From contig JAGHBS010000082.1 in NCBI GenBank assembly GCA_021160865.1, forward strand, positions 1-7,224: 7,224 nt of DNA, read 5' to 3'. The notes below the pieces were generated by a model, which saw only the letters and a list, made by a program, of their open reading frames with translations, ran no database searches and had not been told where the DNA came from. Each line of letters begins with the position of its first letter. Within the stretch, counting starts at the first letter, position 1. Below, piece after piece: positions 1 to 5,799 of the stretch. The DNA is from Planctomycetota bacterium. GTDB lineage: Bacteria; Planctomycetota; Phycisphaerae; SM23-33. The position numbers were made by a program, and so were the translations under genes.

Positions 1-2794
1 ATATAAACTTACATTTCACAAGCCGTGGGATGTAAGCGTTATCATCGCTGGAAGGGGGGTGCCTGATGAGCAGAAACGAGGCGATCGCCTCGTGGTGAAG
101 TTGAGTGATGTTTCAATGGAATTACCGCCTCATGAAGGTGGATTAAAATTTGTCAATGTTTCTGGTGAAGTAGTTTTCGATTCCAAAGGCGTTGAGATAA
201 AAGACCTCTCTGGCAGGATTGCAGGGGCAGAAACGGCAAGATTTACATTTTCAGGAAGATATGAGGGATACGAGCCGGATAGTCCATTTCAAACACACCT
301 GACTGCAACGAATATCTCCTTACCCGTGGGGAAAGAAACGGTAGGAGTCTTAGGTGATACCTTTCAGATGCTCTATAACTATATTAATCCAGCAGGTATG
401 CTGGACGTTGCTACAACTCTCAAGCGTCAAAAACATGGCACCGTACAGGCAGAGGGACAAATTGACTTAAAGAAGGCTTCCTTCCGCCTGCCATACTGTC
501 CGATCCGCATAAACGACGTTTCAGGCAAAATTATTCTCAAGCCCGGTCAACTTTATCTAAGAGATCTTCGCGGTCGCTATAATCAATCAGATGTAAGTAT
601 ATCGGGAAGAGTTTTTGGCCCGATGGATCGCCCTTCCTACGACGTGAGTATTAATATCCAGGACTTTCCCCTCACCGCGGACGTCCGCAAGGTACTTCCC
701 AAAGGCGCACAAATGGCGTGGGACGAACTTTCACCCCGTGGTTTAGCAGGGCTTAGTATTCGTGCAGAACGTAAAAGCCAATCAGATAGGACAAGCGTGA
801 CTATTACAATTGACTTAGACGGCAGGGCATCATTTGAATATGCAGGTTTTCCCTATCGACTCTATGGGGTCAGCGGTCGAGTAGTTATCACACCTGAGAA
901 GGCTTATTTCAAATCGCTTCGTGCTAATGCTGGTCAGATGCAGTGCGTCTTTAGTGGAACAATCTGCCGGCGGAAGGGATGTAAGGATTTCAGGGTAGAT
1001 ATCCATAACGTAAGCGATCTTCCCCTCGATTTGAAACTTTACAATGCCTTGCCCAAGAGCGTTAAGTCAGCATATCGAGCATGTCGGCTTACCGGTAGGG
1101 CTGATATTGCAAACGGTGCAGTTTGGCGAGGGGAGGATGGCGTATTCAAGGTCAATATCCCAATGGTTATAAAGTCTGCCTCAATTCAGCATGAGCAGAT
1201 TCCGTATCGGCTTGAACGAGTCAATGGAGAAGTGCGGATAACCCAGCAGGGTGTGATTATCCGCCGTATTGTCGGTTGGCATGGCAGGGCTAATATTGGT
1301 ATCACGGGAAAAGTATTGTTTCAGAACAACCAGCGGCAGGTAGCCTTGGATATCGAGGCGACTAACCTGCCATTGGATTTTGCCCTCTACAAAGCCCTTT
1401 TGCCTGAAATGAAGCCGGTGTGGAAATTACTCGCTCCCGCAGGTGCTGCTAATATTTCCCTGACTTTTAATACTGTCATCCCGACTGCTGTAAAACCATC
1501 TGGCAAGAAGGCTAAATCAAATTATCGCCTGGAGATTCACCCTCGAGAAGCAAGATTCAAATACAAATATTTTCCGTATGAGTTGCAAAATGTCTCGGGT
1601 AAGGTCATTTTCACGCCAGGTAAGGTGGTGTTGAATCCTATCACCGCAATAGCCGGTGATGGGAAAGTTATAGTCAATGGTACAATTTCTATAAAAGAGC
1701 CGGGGGCATCAGCCCGTTTAAACATCCACACTGATTGGATTCGTCTTGACGAAAAACTTATATCTGCTTTGCCAGCAGGAATGGTAGATGTGCTGAAGAT
1801 CCGCCCCGGTGGGAAGGTATCGTTAGATATAAAGACGCTAAAACTCCAACGGTCGAATGCTTCTAAGGTAGCCGTCAGCAGTAAACCCATCAGAAAACCG
1901 TTAGCGTGGAGCTGGTCGGGCAAGATTTCCCTTGATGATGTTGCGATGAACATTCCTGCTGAGGTAAAACACGTAAGGGGTGTTATTGATGGAAAAATGG
2001 CTTGTGAGGGAGCAAATAAGACGCTATCTGCTGATGCAAAGATATTTCTCAAAACGGCTATGGTGGGTGAGCATCATTTCAGGGATATTGCAGGGAGATT
2101 GAAGAAGGATTCTACCTCATCGGTGCTTCGCATCGAGAAGATTTCTGCAAAGGCATTTGGGGGGCGTGTGGAAGGATTTGCCGAAGTAAACTTTGCTGGA
2201 CGAGGCAAGTACGGCGTTTCTCTTTCTGTCGAGGATGTTGACCTTGCTGAATTTTTCCGCCCGGGGATGCATAGTTCAGCTGGGCATCGCGATATAAAGG
2301 GTACTCTTGCAGGGAACATTCAGATGACTATGACGATAGGTCAGCCTGCTTCCTGCCGGGCTGTCGGCCGATTGCATATTAGCAGGGCAAAAATATATAA
2401 ACTCCCTATCCTGCTGGGGTGGCTTAACGTTATTTACCTATCATTACCAGGCGATTCAGCCTTTCATACTGGCGAGGTAAGATATTTTCTCAAGGGAGAT
2501 ACTCTTATTTTCCGAGAGATTTATTTACAGGGATCAGCCCTTTCCTTACTCGGGGCAGGAACGATGGATATGAAAACCAAAAGGTTGAATCTCACATTCC
2601 TTACCGCTCCACCGAGAAAACTGCCTCGATTATCAGCCCTGAGTGAAGTAATAAAAGGAATTTCAAGCCAATTGATGACTGTAAGGGTAACTGGTACACT
2701 TTCAAAACCATATTTTAAGACACAAGCATTGAGGGATATGGAAACAACATTGCGGGAACTAATGGAACCCGGCGCGGAAATGAATAAAAAGTAA
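1..2794 (+). CDS. AsmA-like repeat-rich envelope protein, 5' end outside window
   Basis: Probably a periplasmic, inner-membrane-anchored protein of the AsmA/TamB/YhdP superfamily, whose members are thought to form long hydrophobic grooves that carry phospholipid towards the outer membrane; the function here is inferred from family. The frame is open to the left edge (first full codon at base 2). The GTG at 59 is the first possible start in the window but is probably internal: the 19 upstream codons read as similar beta-strand-like sequence and no ribosome site precedes it. Residue numbers here count from that GTG. Residues 29-650 consist of about six diverged modules of roughly 120 residues. 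Residues 748-890 look like the family's C-terminal region: a Gly-rich stretch, KLPILLGWLN, alternating strands GDTLIFREIYLQGSALSLLGAG in two adjacent runs, and a closing GTLSKPYFK. The expected N-terminal membrane helix would lie outside the window. The exact subfamily is uncertain. Confidence 0.75.
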   Translation, partial: YKLTFHKPWDVSVIIAGRGVPDEQKRGDRLVVKLSDVSMELPPHEGGLKFVNVSGEVVFDSKGVEIKDLSGRIAGAETARFTFSGRYEGYEPDSPFQTHLTATNISLPVGKETVGVLGDTFQMLYNYINPAGMLDVATTLKRQKHGTVQAEGQIDLKKASFRLPYCPIRINDVSGKIILKPGQLYLRDLRGRYNQSDVSISGRVFGPMDRPSYDVSINIQDFPLTADVRKVLPKGAQMAWDELSPRGLAGLSIRAERKSQSDRTSVTITIDLDGRASFEYAGFPYRLYGVSGRVVITPEKAYFKSLRANAGQMQCVFSGTICRRKGCKDFRVDIHNVSDLPLDLKLYNALPKSVKSAYRACRLTGRADIANGAVWRGEDGVFKVNIPMVIKSASIQHEQIPYRLERVNGEVRITQQGVIIRRIVGWHGRANIGITGKVLFQNNQRQVALDIEATNLPLDFALYKALLPEMKPVWKLLAPAGAANISLTFNTVIPTAVKPSGKKAKSNYRLEIHPREARFKYKYFPYELQNVSGKVIFTPGKVVLNPITAIAGDGKVIVNGTISIKEPGASARLNIHTDWIRLDEKLISALPAGMVDVLKIRPGGKVSLDIKTLKLQRSNASKVAVSSKPIRKPLAWSWSGKISLDDVAMNIPAEVKHVRGVIDGKMACEGANKTLSADAKIFLKTAMVGEHHFRDIAGRLKKDSTSSVLRIEKISAKAFGGRVEGFAEVNFAGRGKYGVSLSVEDVDLAEFFRPGMHSSAGHRDIKGTLAGNIQMTMTIGQPASCRAVGRLHISRAKIYKLPILLGWLNVIYLSLPGDSAFHTGEVRYFLKGDTLIFREIYLQGSALSLLGAGTMDMKTKRLNLTFLTAPPRKLPRLSALSEVIKGISSQLMTVRVTGTLSKPYFKTQALRDMETTLRELMEPGAEMNKK
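143..1996 (+). repeat. Six diverged ~120-residue protein modules
   Basis: Protein-level tandem repeat inside the AsmA-like gene. Each module carries a core of the form Y-x-L-x-x-V-S-G-x-V-x-[IF], whose Gly falls at residues 36, 156, 273, 390, 514 and, in a degenerate copy, 646 (numbered from the GTG at 59). The spacings are 120, 117, 117, 124 and 132 residues. Each module also contains a later segment of the form LPLD-x-x-L-x-x-ALP, followed by an aromatic or hydrophobic position and a Pro/Gly turn, for example at residues 203-228, 321-346 and 437-462. No DNA-level identity between copies is obvious, so the duplication is old. Confidence 0.7.
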
Positions 2795-2801
2795 GACGTA
2801 T

Positions 2802-2806
2802 GGGAG
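2802..2806 (+). promoter_or_regulatory. Ribosome binding site of mtnP
   Basis: GGGAG lies six bases before the ATG at 2813, inside the 18-base gap after the stop codon of the AsmA-like gene. It fixes the mtnP start and supports translation from a shared transcript. Confidence 0.7.
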
Positions 2807-2812
2807 AAAATC

Positions 2813-3694
2813 ATGGGGAAGGTGAAAATTGGTATTATCGGTGGCAGTGGATTGGGTGATGCATTGGGGGTTTTCTCGGAAGGCAAATCCGTCAAGGTGG
2901 ATACCCCCTTTGGTGAATGCTCCGATGAAATTATTGAAGCGAGCTGGAAGGGATGGGATATAGCCCTGTTAAATCGGCACGGCCCGGGGCATGTGCTGAA
3001 CCCATCGATGGTTAATTATCGTGCAAACATTTATGCCCTCAAGGCAGTCGGATGCACACATATAATTGCCTCAGGTGCGGTCGGTTCGTTGCGAGAGCAT
3101 ATCAGGCCGAAGGATTTAGTAATTCCAGATCAGGTTATAGATAAAACCTACCGTCGCATCGGAAGTTTTTTTGATGAATATTTTGCTGCCCATGTGGAAT
3201 TTGCTGCGCCGTTTTGTCCTGTACTTCGTAAGCATCTGCTTAATTGTGCCGATGTGGTAAATACTTCTGTTCATGATGGTGGTACATACGTTTGTATGGA
3301 AGGACCTGCATTTTCCACACGGGCTGAAAGTGAGATGCACCGTCTTTGGGGCGGAGACCTTATCGGTATGACCTGCATGCCCGAAGCCAAACTCGCCCGT
3401 GAGGCTGAGATTGCCTATGCCTTAGTTGCCCTGGTGAGCGATTACGATTGTTGGCAGCCTCATCCTTCCGAGCTTGATAAGCACGCCCTGCTAAAGGAGA
3501 TCATCGGGAATCTCACTGACGCAACTGCCAATGCAATCTCCTTGATAAAGGCAGCAATTGAGCGTTTTGGAGAAATTGCAGATATTCCTTCTCCTGCTCA
3601 TTCGGCATTGAGTCTGGCGATATGGACGGATAAGACGAAGATTTCTCCTGAGGCTAAAAAGAAACTTGGTGTGCTTGTCGAAAAATACCTTTAA
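2813..3694 (+). CDS. mtnP: S-methyl-5'-thioadenosine phosphorylase
   Basis: Cytosolic enzyme of the PNP/MTAP family that splits S-methyl-5'-thioadenosine with phosphate into adenine and 5-methylthioribose-1-phosphate, the entry to methionine and purine salvage. Seen in the 293-residue product: N-terminal phosphate loop GGSGLGD (10-16), RHGPGH (55-60), SGAVGSLRE (87-95), DQVIDKTYRR (106-115), EGPAFSTRAES (163-173), GMTCMPEAKLAREAE (185-199) and SDYDCW (209-214). The two Asp residues in DYD match those that read the 6-amino group of adenine in human MTAP, which favours methylthioadenosine over methylthioinosine or guanosine. Length fits the family (about 260-290). The AsmA-like gene stops 18 bases upstream and both genes are probably co-transcribed. 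One oddity is Gly88 where, by my alignment from memory, human MTAP has Thr93 near the phosphate/ribose site. A generic purine nucleoside phosphorylase is the alternative, made less likely by DYDCW. Confidence 0.93.
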   Translation: MGKVKIGIIGGSGLGDALGVFSEGKSVKVDTPFGECSDEIIEASWKGWDIALLNRHGPGHVLNPSMVNYRANIYALKAVGCTHIIASGAVGSLREHIRPKDLVIPDQVIDKTYRRIGSFFDEYFAAHVEFAAPFCPVLRKHLLNCADVVNTSVHDGGTYVCMEGPAFSTRAESEMHRLWGGDLIGMTCMPEAKLAREAEIAYALVALVSDYDCWQPHPSELDKHALLKEIIGNLTDATANAISLIKAAIERFGEIADIPSPAHSALSLAIWTDKTKISPEAKKKLGVLVEKYL

Positions 3695-3761
3695 TTGATT
3701 TTCCCACAGCACAGATAAGCCGCTGCCAAAAGCGATGAGAGAAAACTTTTTGTGATTTAAT

Positions 3762-3789
3762 TTGAAATATCCCCATTAATCCCTATACT
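3762..3789 (+). promoter_or_regulatory. Sigma70-type promoter for the DUF1571 gene
   Basis: The -35 box TTGAAA (3762-3767) and -10 box TATACT (3784-3789) each match consensus at five of six positions, with a 16-base spacer. Transcription would start near 3796, giving a leader of about 200 bases before the ATG at 3996. It lies 67 bases past the mtnP stop, so the DUF1571 gene probably has its own transcript, although read-through from mtnP is possible because no strong terminator separates them. The -10 is identical to the one proposed for the HNH gene. Confidence 0.55.
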
Positions 3790-3795
3790 GACGAA

Positions 3796-3995
3796 AACTT
3801 TGTTTAGATTCTAACAGGAGTGAATACCAAGCGAAATACCCTGAAGCAGGATAGAAGATTATGTTTCACAGGGACTTGTAGTATTGCTCAAGTGCCCGTA
3901 CAGATTGAACCGATGCCTATGTATGTAGGGAAACCCTAAGCTATAGGGAATTAGCAAGGTAAACCAATTAGAAATTATTAGTTGGATTATAAGTA
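3796..3995 (+). other. Long, possibly structured 5' leader of the DUF1571 gene
   Basis: This non-coding stretch follows the predicted start site. It contains several short inverted repeats: CCCTG/CAGGG (3839-3843 with 3869-3873); TAGGG-AAA-CCCTA (3926-3938), whose CCCTA can instead pair with a second TAGGG at 3944-3948; and CCAATTA/TAGTTGG (3964-3970 with 3979-3985, one G-U pair) ending ten bases before the ATG. I recognise no known riboswitch class. A 39-codon GTG-started open frame (3820-3939) also lies here, without convincing support. The stems are short, so structure is a hypothesis. Confidence 0.35.
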
Positions 3996-4862
3996 ATGAT
4001 GAAGAATAGATTTTTCTGCTTCACGAATAGGCGTGCGAGGATAATCGTCGGACTATTGTTGGTAGGAATGTTTACCGTTCAATGTACCCGTTCCCATGCT
4101 ATCCGCGAGCAATCACCGGTAATGGCAATATCCGGCGAGATTGTCGGAAGTATTGGATCGGAACAGCAACGAAAGATTGAACAATTAGCCAAGACGGACC
4201 ATATCAAGCTTTTGAGACAGGCTCTGGAGAATTGTCGGAACAATTACCGTGATTATACGTGCGTTTTCGTCAAGCAGGAGCGGATTCATGGGGTACTGAA
4301 ACCCCAGCAGGAGATGGAAGTGAAATTTCTCGACGAGCCTTTTTCTGTGTCAATGCGATGGATAAAGAATGCCCCAACAGCTGAACGCATTCTGTTTGTC
4401 AGGGGAAAGTACAACAATATGATGCTCGTTAAACCTAAGGGTTTCCTCGGTAACCTCCTTGGCGTTGTTCGACGAGCACCTGACAGCCCCGATGTAATGG
4501 CAAATACACTCAAGCCAATCACAGACTTTGGGTTTGAAAATATGATTAAAAATCTGCTGAGGACCTATAAATTAGCCGCCAGCAGACATGAGGGCGTAAG
4601 TAAGTTTGCAGGTTATGCTCGCCTGGATGGTAGAAAAGTGCTCGTACTCAAGCGGGTGCTGCCTCCGAGGGAAGATTATCCTGCTAAGAATATTACGTGG
4701 TATCTTGACTTGGAATATTTCGTCCCGGTGGGCATCGAAGCAACCGATTGGAATAATAATCTCATCTACTCATATTTTTACAAGAATATTAGATTCAACG
4801 TCGGGTTGACCCCTGAAGATTTCACTCCCCAAGCAAACGGTATGAATCTCAAGAGAAAATAA
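3996..4862 (+). CDS. DUF1571 family secreted protein
   Basis: A 288-residue exported protein of unknown function, common in planctomycetes; the family may have a LolA-like fold, which would suggest lipid or lipoprotein binding in the periplasm, but this is inference. Seen: a signal peptide with basic n-region (1-15) and hydrophobic core (16-28). Cleavage is plausible after SHA (33-35). Cys30 sits where a lipobox Cys might be, but the preceding TVQ is not a standard lipobox. The domain spans about 70-283, with YTCVFVKQERIHG (87-99), PFSVSMRW (115-122), PITDFGFENM (174-183), WYLDLEYFVPVGIEATDW (235-252) and PEDFTP (273-278). In-frame TAA at 3990-3992 limits the start to the ATG at 3996 or the adjacent one at 3999. 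No Shine-Dalgarno sequence precedes either. It has its own predicted promoter and leader, and converges on the HNH gene. Confidence 0.85.
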   Translation: MMKNRFFCFTNRRARIIVGLLLVGMFTVQCTRSHAIREQSPVMAISGEIVGSIGSEQQRKIEQLAKTDHIKLLRQALENCRNNYRDYTCVFVKQERIHGVLKPQQEMEVKFLDEPFSVSMRWIKNAPTAERILFVRGKYNNMMLVKPKGFLGNLLGVVRRAPDSPDVMANTLKPITDFGFENMIKNLLRTYKLAASRHEGVSKFAGYARLDGRKVLVLKRVLPPREDYPAKNITWYLDLEYFVPVGIEATDWNNNLIYSYFYKNIRFNVGLTPEDFTPQANGMNLKRK

Positions 4863-4886
4863 TCATTCTTTTCCGCTGGGGAAGGG

Positions 4887-4907
4887 TAGGCCTCGCCTAT
4901 TATTTAG
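4887..4907 (+). terminator. Candidate terminator after the DUF1571 gene
   Basis: Stem TAGGC (4887-4891), loop CTC, stem GCCTA (4895-4899), followed by a T-rich tail TTATTTA (4900-4906), 25 bases past the stop codon. The stem is only five pairs plus G-T closing pairs, and the tail is interrupted, so it is weak. A competing hairpin, CTCGC (4892-4896) with GCGAG (4907-4911), overlaps it. The convergent 78-base gap makes some terminator here likely. Confidence 0.4.
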
Positions 4908-4940
4908 CGAGTGGATAAATCGTTATAGGTACTTGAGAAG

Positions 4941-5576
4941 TTATTCTCGCAATTCCACGTTCCAGTAGGCGGCATCGAGGAATTGTTTCCATGTAGCGTA
5001 TTTTTCACCGGTTAGATGTATCTGTATTACGGGTGATCGTTTCGGCTTGACGGGCTTGGTGATTAATTTCATTCCTGCTTGTTGGGGAGTTCTGCCACCC
5101 TTGCGAACGTTGCATTCAACGCAGCAGCATACAACATTTTCCCACGTAGCCTTACCTCCCATGCTTCGGGGGATAACGTGGTCTATTGTCAATTCCGATG
5201 TCGGGAAGCGTCTGCCACAGTACTGACAGCGGTTTTGATCACGGGCATAGATGTTTCTTCGGGTAAACTTCACTTCGCTGCGTGGGATACGATCATACCT
5301 TAGCAGTCTGACAATCCACGGAACGGCTATTTCAAACTTGACACACCGTACCCACTGGTGCCGTTGACGGTCGAACTTCGCTCGCATCTGGCTAACTTCC
5401 CGCCAGGAATCGAAATCGTAAGAAAGGTATTCACCCCCCTCCACGCTTACCACCTCGGCAATCTTTTTGTAGAGTAAACCAAACGCCCTGCGTGCCGAGG
5501 TAATACACACTGCTGCATAGTGCTTGTTGAGCACCAGCACATTAGCATCGAGTGCACTTGTCGTAGCCGTAGCCAT
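4941..5576 (-). CDS. HNH endonuclease family protein
   Basis: A 211-residue stand-alone HNH nuclease-fold protein; the physiological role of this chromosomal family is not known to me. Seen: an N-terminal region with VLNKHYAAVCITSARRAFGLL (split across 14-34), typical of the family; the zinc-binding pair C117/C120 (CQYC); the catalytic DH at 132-133 within IDHVIPRSMGG; W145-N147; and the second zinc pair C152/C155 followed by N156 and KGGRT (159-163). All residues needed for a beta-beta-alpha metal active site are present. Cys150 and Cys151 beside the zinc ligand are extra. The C-terminal segment ends in YWNVELRE, also a family trait. ATG at 5576 is the start: no in-frame ATG, GTG or TTG occurs in the short leader, and AGGA lies just before it, with a stronger GGAGG 14 bases upstream. 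No methylase or restriction partner is adjacent, so defence is not implied. Confidence 0.9.
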   Translation of the reverse strand: MATATTSALDANVLVLNKHYAAVCITSARRAFGLLYKKIAEVVSVEGGEYLSYDFDSWREVSQMRAKFDRQRHQWVRCVKFEIAVPWIVRLLRYDRIPRSEVKFTRRNIYARDQNRCQYCGRRFPTSELTIDHVIPRSMGGKATWENVVCCCVECNVRKGGRTPQQAGMKLITKPVKPKRSPVIQIHLTGEKYATWKQFLDAAYWNVELRE

Positions 5577-5590
5577 CTTCCTGGTGCGAA

Positions 5591-5595
5591 CCTCC
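5591..5595 (-). promoter_or_regulatory. Distant ribosome binding site of the HNH gene
   Basis: Minus-strand GGAGG ends 14 bases before the ATG at 5576, longer than the usual 5-9. A weaker AGGA sits closer, two bases from the ATG. Either could be used; no alternative in-frame start fits GGAGG better. Confidence 0.35.
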
Positions 5596-5604
5596 GTACA
5601 TAAA

Positions 5605-5633
5605 AGTATAATACAAAACTACTTGATAGTCTA
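5605..5633 (-). promoter_or_regulatory. Promoter of the HNH gene
   Basis: Read on the minus strand, TAGACT (5633-5628, four of six to TTGACA) and TATACT (5610-5605, five of six) are separated by 17 bases. Transcription would begin near 5598, leaving a leader of about 22 bases that contains GGAGG (5595-5591). Confidence 0.5.
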
Positions 5634-5667
5634 TAAAGAAAATCCCTCCGTGGCAATGTAAATCTGC

Positions 5668-5698
5668 TTCGAGAAATAGGTATTCGGTTATTCTCGAA
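5668..5698. promoter_or_regulatory. 8-bp inverted repeat, candidate operator
   Basis: TTCGAGAA (5668-5675) and TTCTCGAA (5691-5698) are perfect reverse complements 15 bases apart, in the intergenic region about 35 bases upstream of the predicted -35 box of the HNH gene. The arrangement suits a dimeric regulator binding site or a hairpin in lyase read-through RNA. It is only an 8-bp dyad in AT-rich DNA, so chance is possible. Confidence 0.3.
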
Positions 5699-5763
5699 AA
5701 TAGACTATATCCCGCCTTGTGGCGAAGGTGCCTTTCTCTCCTTTGACGATTTTACACGATACG

Positions 5764-5780
5764 GAAAGGCTCGGCCTTTC
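5764..5780 (-). terminator. Hairpin past the lyase stop codon
   Basis: A perfect 7-bp stem, GAAAGGC (5764-5770) and GCCTTTC (5774-5780), with a 3-base loop lies 19 bases beyond the stop codon of the heparinase-like gene. There is no T-tract directly after it on the minus strand, so it may be a processing or stabilising hairpin rather than a classical intrinsic terminator. A second GCCTTTC at 5730-5736 can pair with the same GAAAGGC. Confidence 0.4.
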
Positions 5781-5799
5781 TGATAACGGGGAATTGCAT

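Larger units (their letters stand above)
5577..5799. other. Intergenic region between lyase and HNH genes
   Basis: This 223-base gap contains the HNH promoter, the TTCGAGAA dyad, a small CGCC-TTGT-GGCG hairpin (5713-5724) and the GAAAGGC hairpin, each near the positions listed elsewhere. I see no RNA gene or small coding region in it on either strand. Confidence 0.5.

Noticed and set aside
59..61. GTG as the true start of the AsmA-like gene
   Set aside because: The frame is open to the window edge, the upstream codons read like the same type of beta-strand sequence, and no ribosome site precedes the GTG.
1537..2052. 171-codon open frame antisense to the AsmA-like gene
   Set aside because: It overlaps a clearly coding frame, has no recognisable domain or ribosome site, and reads like a shadow frame.
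3721..3752. Terminator after mtnP (CGCT/AGCG followed by a T-run)
   Set aside because: The stem is only four pairs and the T-run lies about 13 bases away, so it does not make a credible intrinsic terminator.
3988..3993. TATAAG as a -10 box for a leaderless DUF1571 transcript
   Set aside because: No acceptable -35 box lies 16-18 bases upstream, and a much better promoter exists at 3762-3789.
4941..5576. HNH protein as a homing endonuclease or a restriction/defence nuclease
   Set aside because: There is no intron, intein, methylase or phage context, and the N- and C-terminal regions match the stand-alone chromosomal family.
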